A stretch of 64,000 nucleotides of DNA from Sinobaca qinghaiensis (GCF_003610495.1 NZ_RAPK01000006.1:554839-618838); one strand, 5' to 3'. Counted from the first letter of the stretch, positions 24,749 through 32,831 are shown. The notes: generated by a model not told the origin, from the sequence alone. Translations and numbers: made by a program.

Positions 24749-26296
24749 ATGGATGAACGTTCTTTATGCAAAGGGCTGGTCTCTTTAAAAGGACACAAGC
24801 TTCGTCTGGTATATGCTCTTCTGCAGAGAACAAATACCATTGATTTGTTAATTTCAAGGGGAAGAGAAGCGCTGTCTGCTGAAAGCGAAGATGCTTTCGG
24901 CTCGCATCTGGAAAGAGAAATCAGCCAGCTCGAAGGCGAAGAAGACGCCATGCTGCAGCTGGATATTTTTTCAGAACTCGGCCGCCTGATGAACGTTATA
25001 CAGCCGCCGCTGACGAACGAGGCGGCAATTAGAAGTCAGGCAGACAGTATTCTGGAACATGCTTATTCTTATTTGGAAAAGCAGAATAAAGTGTTTAAAC
25101 AGTTTGCCGACGTGCAGACGGGCGGCACAAAGTTAGATCATATGATTCATTTTATTATGCTCTCGCTTTTGGATATTATCGATACAGAAACAAAAGAATA
25201 TTCGGAAGAGGAGCTTGAAGCAACTGCTTCAGCTCTCCATGGCGGTTACCTGGATACGCTGTCGGATGAATCCAAACAGGAGCTGGCTTATCAAATTGGA
25301 AAGCCGGTCACGACTATGGGAGAAGTGAAACGGATTATCCGCCGATCTGAGCTCAGCACGCTGTTTTCTGCGGCGGCCGAAATAGAAGGAGTTTCTTCTT
25401 ATCTGGGAGTAAAAACGATGCTTCCGGTTCTTCTGAAGCGAAAAGGAGTAAAAGTGCCGTTTGCTGAGCAGACAGACACTTCTTATTTAACCGCTGCTTT
25501 TGCATCACCTTTCTTTTTCCTGCCTGTCATCCTGGGAAACAGCTTTTTCTCACAGGGAGCCCAACATTTTTATTTTAAAAAACTGCTTGTGCCAAGTACG
25601 ATCGTGTACATTTCCCTGCTCTCCTCGACCGTAGAAGAGGAGACGTGTGAACCGCTGCTGAAAGCCTGGGAAAAACGTACGGCCTTTTATAAGGATGAAT
25701 TGGAGCGCGCGGAACAGTTAAAAAATAAAATATCCGCGCAGGAATCCGTGATCCGCTCCCAGGAGCAGAAAATTCAATCGTTAAAACAGGAATTGGATAA
25801 GAGTATGTCTGCTCTTGATGAAGCAAAAAACGATATTTGGCTGTCTTTGTATACGAGCGGTTTAAAAGAATGGGATATTAACGATACGTTTTCTTCACAC
25901 CGGAGTGAATACAGGGAAGCAATGAATCGTTTGAATGAAATTGAACGCCAGCGCCGGAAGCATAATCCACGCGCCGGATTTCGAAGCATGATGAACCGGA
26001 CGGCAGCTCACGTAACAACGTATATGGACGAAAAGAAAGAAAAGCGTGAAGCCAATGAGGCAATGCGGAAAATGGTGGATGAGTTTATTGACGCAGAGCA
26101 TGCGTATGAACCCCACAAAAAAGCAGCAGCGCTGGAAAGAAAGAAAATGGTAGATGACCTCCAGAATGATAAACAGGAGGCGGAATACCAAAAAGAGCAG
26201 GAACGCCGCCGCTGGAAAGAATATAAAGAACAATATAAAGAAAATCTCGCCTCGATCCGGGCGCTTGAACGAGATAATGGATCGATTACGAAGTAA
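24749..26296 (+). CDS. Uncharacterised coiled-coil protein
   Basis: About 515 residues, not recognised. The N-terminal half is mostly helical and acidic. A hydrophobic zone (FASPFFFLPVILGNSFF, then LVPSTIVYISLLSS) lies at about 255-300 and could bury in a membrane or a protein core. A coiled coil follows at about 320-365 (AEQLKNKISAQESVIRSQEQ), and the last 110 residues are extremely charged and helical. No signal peptide. Start is uncertain: ATG 24713, 24737 and 24749 are in frame; GGATGGTGA (24735-24743) best fits 24749. Monocistronic between the hydrolases and the siderophore locus, sharing a bidirectional terminator. The layout suggests a structural or toxin-antitoxin-like scaffold role, but there is no direct evidence. 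Confidence 0.7.
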   Translation: MDERSLCKGLVSLKGHKLRLVYALLQRTNTIDLLISRGREALSAESEDAFGSHLEREISQLEGEEDAMLQLDIFSELGRLMNVIQPPLTNEAAIRSQADSILEHAYSYLEKQNKVFKQFADVQTGGTKLDHMIHFIMLSLLDIIDTETKEYSEEELEATASALHGGYLDTLSDESKQELAYQIGKPVTTMGEVKRIIRRSELSTLFSAAAEIEGVSSYLGVKTMLPVLLKRKGVKVPFAEQTDTSYLTAAFASPFFFLPVILGNSFFSQGAQHFYFKKLLVPSTIVYISLLSSTVEEETCEPLLKAWEKRTAFYKDELERAEQLKNKISAQESVIRSQEQKIQSLKQELDKSMSALDEAKNDIWLSLYTSGLKEWDINDTFSSHRSEYREAMNRLNEIERQRRKHNPRAGFRSMMNRTAAHVTTYMDEKKEKREANEAMRKMVDEFIDAEHAYEPHKKAAALERKKMVDDLQNDKQEAEYQKEQERRRWKEYKEQYKENLASIRALERDNGSITK

Positions 26297-26335
26297 AAAA
26301 ACACGATCCTCCTGTGTGGGGATCGTGCTTTTTTA
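26295..26335. terminator. Bidirectional terminator between the coiled-coil gene and the siderophore-binding gene
   Basis: CACGATCC and GGATCGTG arms, with A-run before and T-run after. Confidence 0.88.
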
Positions 26336-26352
26336 TGATGAAAGAAAGGATG

Positions 26353-27336
26353 TTATTCTGCGCTGTCTTCGAGACTTTCTACGACAAAATCAAGCTGGCT
26401 TTCAAGGGAAACGGGATCATTAAAGAAAGAGGCAGCCGTATCCAGTTCATATACGTTATCCTCCTGTACGGCAGGAAGGTTCTGCCACACATTGCTGTCA
26501 TATACTTCATCTGCCGATCCGGTTTCCGATTCCTGCCACGGGCTTGTGAAAATGATATCGCCGGCATAATCATCCAGCGCTTCCAGTGAGACATTGACAA
26601 AGCCTTCGCCGCTGTCAATAGCATCCTCCTGTACAGCATCAGGGGCAGCCAGACCGAATTCATCATAGATGATTTCGCCGCCGCGGGCAAATGTATTGCC
26701 AAAGACGTAAACGCCTTTTTCAAATGGCTGGATAAGAGAAATGGTCCGGTCGCCTACGCTCTCCTCTACAGAGGCGCGGTTTGCTTCGATCGATTCATCC
26801 CACTCTGTAATCCATGCTTCGGCAGCTTCTTCTTCGCCTGTCATGGTGCCAAATTCCTGCAGCTGCTCTTTAAACGGAAGCTGACCATAATCAATGGTTA
26901 CCGTAGGAGCTACATCCTGAAGCTGTTCGAGGTTTTCATCAGAGCTTAGTGTGACAATAAGATCAGGTTCGAGGGACAGCACCTGTTCTACTGAAGTGCC
27001 GTCTCCCAAATCCTCAATTCCTTCTGTCATTTCTTCGTCAAAGTAGGGGTTTTCCAATGCCTGAGTCGTGGCTCCTATCGGCTTTTCATCCAAAGCCAGA
27101 AAATATCCGACGTAAGAAGGGGCGAGAACGACTATATTCTGCGGGTCTGCCGGAATATCAAAGGAGCCGTTGGGTCCTTCATAGGTTACGGTGTCGCCGG
27201 AGCTTTCTTCCTGTGTACTTTCTTCTTCAGAGGAGTCCGTTTCCTCAGAGTTTTCTGTACCGCCGCCGCAGGCAGCCAAAAGCGTCAGTGCTGCTGCTGA
27301 AGCAGTAAACATGCTTCTATGTATCCATTTTTGCAT
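26353..27336 (-). CDS. Iron-siderophore ABC transporter substrate-binding lipoprotein
   Basis: 327 residues, FhuD/YfiY-type family 8 binding protein. The signal peptide ends in lipobox LLAAC; a 25-residue Ser/Glu-rich linker follows. Lobe signatures include NIVVLAPSYVGYFLALDEKP, EPDLIVTL and ASFFNDPVSLESQLDFV. It captures ferric hydroxamate or citrate-like siderophores outside the membrane and delivers them to the two divergently encoded permeases. A near-perfect Fur box at 27365-27383 lies upstream. The arrangement (binding protein divergent from two FecCD permeases, no ATPase) matches YfiY-YfiZ-YfhA of B. subtilis, which imports schizokinen and arthrobactin. Exact ligand unknown. Confidence 0.9.
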   Translation of the reverse strand: MQKWIHRSMFTASAAALTLLAACGGGTENSEETDSSEEESTQEESSGDTVTYEGPNGSFDIPADPQNIVVLAPSYVGYFLALDEKPIGATTQALENPYFDEEMTEGIEDLGDGTSVEQVLSLEPDLIVTLSSDENLEQLQDVAPTVTIDYGQLPFKEQLQEFGTMTGEEEAAEAWITEWDESIEANRASVEESVGDRTISLIQPFEKGVYVFGNTFARGGEIIYDEFGLAAPDAVQEDAIDSGEGFVNVSLEALDDYAGDIIFTSPWQESETGSADEVYDSNVWQNLPAVQEDNVYELDTAASFFNDPVSLESQLDFVVESLEDSAE

Positions 27337-27364
27337 GATAAATCTCCTTTTCTTTTGTTTAAAT

Positions 27365-27383
27365 GATAAAGATTATCATTATC
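27365..27383. promoter_or_regulatory. Fur box (binding-protein side)
   Basis: GATAAAGATTATCATTATC matches the 19-bp Fur consensus GATAATGATTATCATTATC at 18 of 19 positions. It is 29 bases from the binding-protein start codon. Confidence 0.92.
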
Positions 27384-27471
27384 GTATATTTTTTTTATTG
27401 ATTTTGCAACTTATTTATTATTAGTAAACAACTAGACATTTGCTGTAGTTATTGCTAAGCTTTTTATGATT

Positions 27472-27486
27472 GAAAATGATTCTCAC
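27472..27486. promoter_or_regulatory. Second Fur-like box (permease side)
   Basis: TGAAAATGATTCTCA matches the 7-1-7 pattern TGATAATNATTATCA at all but two positions. It lies 30 bases before the first permease gene, so each divergent transcript has its own site. Confidence 0.75.
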
Positions 27487-27516
27487 TTAAAATAATAAAA
27501 ACAATGAGGGTTACAT

Positions 27517-28545
27517 ATGAAAGAAAACCAGACAGAAAAGGTAAAGCGCAAACCGCTTTCCGCGGCCTTCCTTTTTATTATTGGAACGCCGCTTTTGTGC
27601 TTAATGTTTATGCTCTCCATTTCTGTAGGGGCAGCAGATATTAACCTGCAGACGGTGTGGGCATCGCTGTTTTCCTTTGATTCTTCCAATAATCAGCACG
27701 TGATTATTCAAGAACTGCGTCTGCCCCGCTCAACCGCTGACGTCGTGGTTGGTGCGGCCTTTGCTGTAGCGGGGGCTGTTCTTCAGGGTATGACACGCAA
27801 TCCCCTGGCGGAGACGGGGATCTTTGGTATTAATGCAGGGTCTATTTTTATGGTCGCTGTATGCTTTGCTTTTTTTCCGGGAATGTCCTACAGCAATCTT
27901 ATACTATTTTCCTTTGCAGGCGCTGCGATGAGTCTAGGCCTGATTTTTGGCATTGGCGCCATGACGAAAGGCGGGCTGTCCCCGGTCAGGCTCGTTCTGG
28001 CGGGGGCAGCTATCAGTGCTCTGTTTACTGCTTTAAGTGAAGGCATCGCGATTTATTATGATTTGAGCCAGGATCTGGCTTTCTGGTATGCAGGAGGCGT
28101 TGCCGGAGTGAGGTGGGAGCAGCTGCTTCCGGCTCTCCCGTGGCTCGCTGCAGGACTTGGTATGGCCATGGTGCTGTCGCGTTCCATTACGCTTTTAAGT
28201 CTGGGGGAAGAGATTGCGGCTGGACTTGGGGCAAGAGTCCGCTGGATTAAGCTGGGCTGCGTAATTGCTGTTCTTATTTTAGGGGGGCTTGCGGTTTCGA
28301 TTGTGGGTCCGGTCGCTTTTGTGGGTCTCGTTATTCCGCATATCGTCCGCTACTTTGTAGGGGCGGACTACCAGCTGATTATTCCCGGCTCTATTATTGT
28401 AGGGGGAATATTTATGACAATGGCGGACATCGGCGCACGAATGATAAATCCTCCATACGAAACGCCCATCGGTGCCTTGTTTGCCCTGATCGGCGTTCCG
28501 TTCTTTCTTTATATCGCCCGTAAAGAAAGGAGAGAAAGCTTATGA
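27517..28545 (+). CDS. FecCD-family siderophore permease (YfiZ-like)
   Basis: 342 residues, about ten membrane helices. Family segments: LRLPRSTADVVVGAAFAVAG, LQGMTRNPLAETGIFGINAG, then GPVAFVGLVIPHIVRYFVG near the C-terminal ATPase-coupling loop. It forms a heterodimer with the next gene product and needs an ATPase from elsewhere (YusV in B. subtilis serves this purpose). It overlaps the next gene by four bases (ATGA), so translation is coupled. Iron-regulated through the adjacent Fur site. Confidence 0.94.
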   Translation: MKENQTEKVKRKPLSAAFLFIIGTPLLCLMFMLSISVGAADINLQTVWASLFSFDSSNNQHVIIQELRLPRSTADVVVGAAFAVAGAVLQGMTRNPLAETGIFGINAGSIFMVAVCFAFFPGMSYSNLILFSFAGAAMSLGLIFGIGAMTKGGLSPVRLVLAGAAISALFTALSEGIAIYYDLSQDLAFWYAGGVAGVRWEQLLPALPWLAAGLGMAMVLSRSITLLSLGEEIAAGLGARVRWIKLGCVIAVLILGGLAVSIVGPVAFVGLVIPHIVRYFVGADYQLIIPGSIIVGGIFMTMADIGARMINPPYETPIGALFALIGVPFFLYIARKERRESL

Positions 28546-29564
28546 AATCGATTGTTCAGGAACGACTGCGGAGAAAACAGCTGTTTTTCTTCGCGGTTAT
28601 TATCCTCCTTATATTGGCCGTCTTCTTTTACAGTATGAACACAGGCTTTACAAGTCTCTCTCCAATAGAAGTAATTCAAACGTTTATCGGATTGGGGGAT
28701 TCTCAAAGCAGTTTGATTTTGTTTGAATTCCGGCTTCCCCGGATCGTGCTGGCTCTGCTGGTTGGTGCTTGTCTCGCAGTTTCCGGATGTATTTTACAGG
28801 GAGTGTCACGGAACAGTCTGGCGGACCCCGGTATTTTAGGAATTACGACCGGAGCCGGATTGTTTGTTGTGGTGTATATTTCCTATGCCTCGTCTTTTGA
28901 AGCAGCCTCTGCTTTTACGCTGCCGTTTCTCGCTCTCATCGGCGGATCGATAACCGCTTTTCTGATTTATATTTTATCTTATGAGAAAAATGTCGGGCTT
29001 CTGCCGTACCGCATGATCCTGAACGGAATTGCCATCGCTGCGGGCATCAGTGCTTTAATGACCATACTTATGCTCCGCCTCGCACCTGAACAGTACAGCT
29101 TTGTAGCCATATGGCTCGCCGGGCGCATCAGCGGCTCAACGTGGAATGAAGTATTGTCGCTGCTGCCCTGGCTCGTTATTCTGTTTATTATTATTATGTT
29201 TCGGGCAAGAGACCTTGATACGCTTGCTTTTGGAGATAAAATGGCGACAGGCCTCGGGGTTACGGTGGAAAAAGAACGCCTTATTCTGACCGGCTCCGCC
29301 GTGGCGCTTGCCGCGGCAGGCGTCTCGGTCAGCGGTGGTATTGGGTTTGTAGGTCTGATCGCGCCGCATCTGGCACGCAGGCTGGTTGGAAGCCAGCATG
29401 TAATGGTGCTTCCGGCATCAGCACTTCTCGGAGGACTGCTGCTTTTAACGGCTGATACGATCGGCCGCTCTATCATTGAACCGTCGGAAATTCCGGCAGG
29501 AGTTGTAGTAGCAGTTATTGGCGCCCCTTACTTTCTCTATCTTCTGGCACGCCAGAAAGCCTAG
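28542..29564 (+). CDS. FecCD-family siderophore permease (YfhA-like)
   Basis: 340 residues, second subunit of the siderophore permease. It shows the FecCD landmarks FRLPRIVLALLVGACLAVSG, LQGVSRNSLADPGILGITTG and GGIGFVGLIAPHLARRLVG, with about ten membrane helices. Its start overlaps the preceding stop, and AAAGGAG is placed inside the upstream gene. No ATP-binding gene follows; a small membrane protein does. The pair with the divergent binding protein makes a three-gene import system. Confidence 0.94.
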   Translation: MKSIVQERLRRKQLFFFAVIILLILAVFFYSMNTGFTSLSPIEVIQTFIGLGDSQSSLILFEFRLPRIVLALLVGACLAVSGCILQGVSRNSLADPGILGITTGAGLFVVVYISYASSFEAASAFTLPFLALIGGSITAFLIYILSYEKNVGLLPYRMILNGIAIAAGISALMTILMLRLAPEQYSFVAIWLAGRISGSTWNEVLSLLPWLVILFIIIMFRARDLDTLAFGDKMATGLGVTVEKERLILTGSAVALAAAGVSVSGGIGFVGLIAPHLARRLVGSQHVMVLPASALLGGLLLLTADTIGRSIIEPSEIPAGVVVAVIGAPYFLYLLARQKA

Positions 29565-29615
29565 GTTTAACAAGGAAGGCCTCTCCATGTATACTGGAGG
29601 CAGTAAGGAAAGGAA

Positions 29616-29891
29616 GTGATCAACCTGTTTCCTATTGCGATGACCATTACTTATTTAGTGATTATTATTATTGTCGGCTACAGTATTTATATGATGCGCA
29701 GAAGAAAGGGCCTTAACGATTTCAAAAGTGCTCTTACGCCCATCTGCTTTCTGCTTGTGCCCATTATGAATCTGGCCGTCCTTTGGCTGGAATGGCCGTC
29801 TATTGTAAGCTGGGTGGCATTTACGGTTCTTCTTCTGCTCGGTGCTTATTTTATGAAGTATCTGCCGAAACCTGAACCCGAATCCGAATAA
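29616..29891 (+). CDS. Small membrane protein, 91 residues
   Basis: Not recognised as a known family. It contains three hydrophobic segments: an N-terminal helix (ITYLVIIIIVGYSIYMM), a central helix (ALTPICFLLVPIMNLAVLWL) and a third (IVSWVAFTVLLLLGAYFM). A basic RRRKG loop lies after the first helix, and the C-terminal tail KPEPESE is cytosolic or external. GTG start at 29616 with AAGGAAAGGA upstream. It lies 51 bases after the second siderophore permease and before a terminator, so it may be the last gene of the iron operon, though a separate promoter cannot be ruled out. Confidence 0.65.
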   Translation: MINLFPIAMTITYLVIIIIVGYSIYMMRRRKGLNDFKSALTPICFLLVPIMNLAVLWLEWPSIVSWVAFTVLLLLGAYFMKYLPKPEPESE

Positions 29892-29922
29892 AGGTACTTT
29901 CCCAAATAGTTCTTCATGATCC

Positions 29923-29953
29923 GGAAACCAGTTCATCTGGTTTCTTTTTTTTG
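29923..29953 (+). terminator. Terminator after the small membrane protein
   Basis: GAAACCAG, five-base loop, CTGGTTTC, then TTTTTTT. Confidence 0.88.
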
Positions 29954-30196
29954 AAAAAATGTTTGTAATATTTGCAGGCCACAAAAAGCCGCTGCCTGCG
30001 CTGTTTAGTAAATAAAGGAAACAGTAAAAACAGCATATATTACAAGAAAATAAAATCCGGAGTGTTCACTACAGGCGCTTTCAGCTATGCTCTTCCAGTG
30101 AATTGGAAGCTATAATTACAAAGTATTACATATTTAACGAGATAATGACGGGATTTCAATTTCGATTACACTCTGCTAACAAGCGTGGAAAATCTA

Positions 30197-30225
30197 TTGT
30201 ATTAAGAGATTCAGCTGTCTATACT
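30197..30225 (+). promoter_or_regulatory. Likely promoter of the M23 gene
   Basis: TTGTAT (30197-30202) and TATACT (30220-30225) are 17 bases apart. Transcription would begin near 30232, giving a leader of about 170 bases before the M23 start codon. The stretch 29954-30196 upstream shows no gene; one small hairpin (CTTCCA / TGGAAG near 30094-30111) is present. Confidence 0.55.
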
Positions 30226-30277
30226 TCAACTAGTCAAACAGACACTATTGCCATTCAGAGAAACAAAAAATAAACTC

Positions 30278-30400
30278 AGGAGGTGAACGAGCGTTAATTC
30301 AAGAAAGCCGCAATATGAAATACATAGATTTATCGAGTTATGGGGATTCGGGACTATGTTTTGCCAACGGCCAATTGATATTCTAACGCTTCGTACATTT
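30278..30400 (+). promoter_or_regulatory. Structured 5' leader separating a Shine-Dalgarno from the M23 start codon
   Basis: A perfect Shine-Dalgarno AGGAGGTGA (30278-30286) has no start codon in range. Directly after it, ACGAGCGTTA (30287-30296) can pair with TAACGCTTCGT (30384-30394) with one bulged base. The helix ends six bases before ATG 30401. Inside it, GCCG (30307-30310) pairs with CGGC (30368-30371) and ACATAG (30322-30327) with CTATGT (30354-30359), all nested. If folded, the ribosome site lies about six bases from the start codon, normal spacing. It does not match the ydaO, M-box, glycine or other riboswitch consensuses I know. The fold is inferred by eye. Confidence 0.55.
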
Positions 30401-31162
30401 ATGAAAAAATTTATCTTAACTTCAATCGTGGGCACAGCCCTTTTAGCAGGACCCGTTGCAGGAGCAGATGCTGCAGTAGGCGATCAGACACTACGTGATG
30501 GAATGAATCATTCCGACGTATCCGAGCTTCAGGAATTGTTAAATGAAAAAGGACATGATGCAGGTTCCGTAGACGGCATTTTCGGTCCTAATACAGAATC
30601 TGCTGTAAAATCTCTTCAGTCTTCTGAAGGATTAAGCGTAGACGGTGTTGCCGGCAATAATACATTTGATGCTATGAATCTGGAAGCAGCCGGAAATACC
30701 GGATCAAGTGCTTCTTCAGAAAAAGTAGCAGGCGCGTCTACATCAGAAGCTTCCCAGTCTGCTGGATTTATTAATCCTGCAAACGGACCGGTAAGCTCTG
30801 AATACGGCCCACGCGGCGGCGGCATGCATAACGGTATCGATGTTGCGTCCGGCGGCCAGTCTAATATAGCGGTTAAATCAGCTGCTTCTGGTACAGTCAA
30901 GCAGGCAACAACGATGAGCGGTTATGGTAATACGGTCATTGTAGAACACACAGTAAACGGTCAGACGTATGAAACCCTTTATGCCCACCTCGCTTCAATT
31001 AACGTTTCTGCCGGACAGAGTGTCGGCCAGGGCGAATCTGTCGGCGTAATGGGCAACACAGGCCAATCAACGGGTACACACCTGCACTTTGAAATTCACG
31101 AAGGCGCATGGAACGGTGCTAAATCAAATGCCGTGGACCCAAGAAATTATGTAAGCTTCTAA
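30401..31162 (+). CDS. Secreted M23 peptidoglycan endopeptidase with N-terminal binding domain
   Basis: 253 residues. The signal peptide (KKFILTSIVGTALLAGPVAG) ends near Ala25. A peptidoglycan-binding (PGB_1) domain covers about 30-93 (DVSELQELLNEKG, VDGIFGPNTESAVKSLQ). A Ser/Ala-rich linker is followed by the LytM/M23 zinc domain: His143 and Asp147 in HNGID, His196 in YAHL, and His227-x-His229 in THLHFE. It cleaves peptide cross-links in the wall and so acts in growth, turnover or autolysis. Start at ATG 30401 is set by the signal peptide; an in-frame ATG at 30356 would add 15 non-signal residues. There is no linear ribosome site directly before 30401 (see the leader entry). Monocistronic, ended by a hairpin. 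Confidence 0.92.
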   Translation: MKKFILTSIVGTALLAGPVAGADAAVGDQTLRDGMNHSDVSELQELLNEKGHDAGSVDGIFGPNTESAVKSLQSSEGLSVDGVAGNNTFDAMNLEAAGNTGSSASSEKVAGASTSEASQSAGFINPANGPVSSEYGPRGGGMHNGIDVASGGQSNIAVKSAASGTVKQATTMSGYGNTVIVEHTVNGQTYETLYAHLASINVSAGQSVGQGESVGVMGNTGQSTGTHLHFEIHEGAWNGAKSNAVDPRNYVSF

Positions 31163-31175
31163 ATAATATTCAATC

Positions 31176-31209
31176 AGCCTGTTCCTAGTCGGAACAGGCT
31201 TTTTATATT
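31176..31209 (+). terminator. Terminator of the M23 gene
   Basis: AGCCTGTTCC, loop TAGTC, GGAACAGGCT, then TTTT: a perfect 10-bp stem. Confidence 0.9.
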
Positions 31210-31233
31210 TTTATTTAATTAATTATTAGAAAA

Positions 31234-31262
31234 TTGAAAAATATATGTTTCAAGTGTATAAT
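31234..31262 (+). promoter_or_regulatory. Sigma-A promoter of the DUF4397-sortase operon
   Basis: TTGAAA (31234-31239) and TATAAT (31257-31262) are exactly 17 bases apart, giving a leader of about 85 bases. Confidence 0.85.
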
Positions 31263-31276
31263 AAATGGATATAGTA

Positions 31277-31308
31277 TGTACAACTATTGTTTAATAGTTG
31301 GTTGTACA
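31277..31308 (+). promoter_or_regulatory. Imperfect inverted repeat in the DUF4397-sortase leader
   Basis: TGTACAACTATT (31277-31288) faces AATAGTTGGTTGTACA (31293-31308), pairing except for a four-base insertion in the right arm. It lies within the transcribed leader near the start of transcription, so it may be either an operator or an RNA hairpin. Confidence 0.5.
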
Positions 31309-31354
31309 TTCCCCGTCCCTGAGACACGAATCTCAATAGAAAGAAGGGAAAGGT

Positions 31355-32191
31355 ATGAAAAAGTTTGCTGGATCGATGTTAACTGGTGTGCTGGCATTTG
31401 GGTTGGTTGGAGGAGGCACGGCGCTTGCCGACAGTCATGATACGGATGATGGTTCATCAGAAGACACCGGAATGGTAAGAATTGTTCACGCATCCCCTGA
31501 TGCACCGGAAGTCGATGTATATGTCGATGGTGAAGCAGTAGTTGAAGGGGCGGCATTCAAGGATGCAACTGATTATTTGGAAGTACCTGAAGGCGAACGG
31601 GAAGTAGAGATTTTTGCAGCAGGTGAAAACGGTGAAGGAGATCCTGTTCTGGCAGGAACGCTTGATGTAGAAGATGGTGAAGCTTATACAGCTGCGGCTA
31701 CCAACACGCTTGAAGAGCTTGAGCTGACTGTGCTTGAAGATAAGCAGGATACAGCAGAAGGTATGGCGGATGTAAGAGTGGCCCACTTCTCCCCTGATGC
31801 ACCGAATGTTGACGTGGCCGTTACAGACGGCGATATTTTGTTTGAAGACGCACCATTTACCGGCGTAACGGATTATCTTGAAGTGGAGGCAGGTTCTTAT
31901 GACCTGGAAGTACGGCCTGCCGGCACAGAGGATGTAGTACTTGATCTTGCCGGAACTGAGCTCGAGGAAGGCATGAGCTATTCCGTACTGGCTGTTGGTT
32001 TTGCAGAAGGTGATCCTGCCCTTGATGCCATTGTACTGGCAACTCCTTCTAGTGACAGCATGCCATCTGAAATGCCACAGACCGGCTCAGGCGGAACAGA
32101 TAACACGATGATGTATGTACTGGCAGGCCTGATGGCAGCTGGTCTTGGAGCTGGATACTATGTACGCCGCCGCGCGGGCGCTTCTTCATAG
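31355..32191 (+). CDS. Sortase-anchored surface protein with two DUF4397 domains
   Basis: 278 residues. The signal peptide ends near ALADS. Two DUF4397 domains lie at about 38-128 and 138-230, each opening with (V/H)RxxHxSPDAPxVDV. A short Ser/Pro linker leads to the sorting signal MPQTG (240-244), a hydrophobic helix (MMYVLAGLMAAGLGAGYYV) and a basic tail RRRAG, the classic layout of a cell-wall-anchored protein, with Met in place of the usual Leu of LPXTG. The overlapping downstream gene encodes a sortase, which is its presumed dedicated ligase. The mature domain is very acidic. Its role on the surface (adhesion, ligand binding) is unknown. Confidence 0.9.
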   Translation: MKKFAGSMLTGVLAFGLVGGGTALADSHDTDDGSSEDTGMVRIVHASPDAPEVDVYVDGEAVVEGAAFKDATDYLEVPEGEREVEIFAAGENGEGDPVLAGTLDVEDGEAYTAAATNTLEELELTVLEDKQDTAEGMADVRVAHFSPDAPNVDVAVTDGDILFEDAPFTGVTDYLEVEAGSYDLEVRPAGTEDVVLDLAGTELEEGMSYSVLAVGFAEGDPALDAIVLATPSSDSMPSEMPQTGSGGTDNTMMYVLAGLMAAGLGAGYYVRRRAGASS

Positions 32192-32792
32192 TATTGTCTT
32201 CGCTTTCCTGATTCTTTTCTTGACCGGAAGTTCAGAAGAATTTCTGGAAGCGGAAACAGAGTATGCGCCGCAGGCATCAATAGACGGAGCCGAAGCAGCA
32301 GAATCCACGAGTGGGGCAGAGACGATTTCTGTTTCTTCGCAGCAGTCCGTTTCCCCCGCAGCTATCAGAATAAATGCGATTGGCCTGGACGCCGAAGTGG
32401 ATGAGATGGGATATACAGAGAGTGGAGGCATGGAAGTCCCGGATAACGGAGAAGATACCGGTTGGTTTTCGCCGGGATTTAAACCGGGTCAGCAGGGAAA
32501 TGCAGTAATAGCGGGACATGTAAATGACCGGTCCGGGCCTGCTGTATTTTACCACCTGGATAAACTCCAACCCGGCGACCTGATAGAAGTGACCGGTGAA
32601 GATGGAGAAAAGGTGACGTTTGAAATGGAATCCGCTGCGTCTTATCCGTATGACGATGCGCCGATTCAACAGATTTTCGGTGCCTCGAATGAAAGAAAAC
32701 TGCAGCTGATTACATGCACGGGAGAGTTTGATAATGATGCCGGTACCCATCGCGAAAGACTGGTAGTTACCGCATCAGCTGTGGAAAACTAA
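32160..32792 (+). CDS. Sortase (class F / D-like), partner of the DUF4397 surface protein
   Basis: About 210 residues. An N-terminal signal anchor (SIVFAFLILFLTG) and an acidic stalk precede the sortase beta-barrel. Catalytic residues are His120 in IAGHVN, Cys186 in LITCTG and an Arg just before LVV (HRERLVV, Arg200). This transpeptidase would cut MPQTG between Thr and Gly and join the protein to the cell wall. The start is inside the end of the substrate gene, ATG 32160 with GGAG nine bases upstream, a 32-base overlap that couples translation. A TTG at 32145 is an alternative. The pair forms a self-contained surface display module. Confidence 0.9.
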   Translation: MYAAARALLHSIVFAFLILFLTGSSEEFLEAETEYAPQASIDGAEAAESTSGAETISVSSQQSVSPAAIRINAIGLDAEVDEMGYTESGGMEVPDNGEDTGWFSPGFKPGQQGNAVIAGHVNDRSGPAVFYHLDKLQPGDLIEVTGEDGEKVTFEMESAASYPYDDAPIQQIFGASNERKLQLITCTGEFDNDAGTHRERLVVTASAVEN

Positions 32793-32795
32793 AAG

Positions 32796-32825
32796 AGAGC
32801 CGGCTTTCTGTAAGCCGGTTTTTCT
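32796..32825 (+). terminator. Terminator of the sortase operon
   Basis: CCGGCTT, five-base loop, AAGCCGG, then TTTTTC. Confidence 0.85.
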
Positions 32826-32831
32826 TACGTG

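Noticed and set aside
28979-29476. A 165-residue open frame opposite the second siderophore permease
   Set aside because: Antisense to a conserved FecCD sequence and with no start signal.
30232-30400. Assignment of the M23 leader as a ydaO (c-di-AMP) riboswitch
   Set aside because: Such riboswitches often precede wall-hydrolase genes, but the conserved ydaO core sequences are absent.
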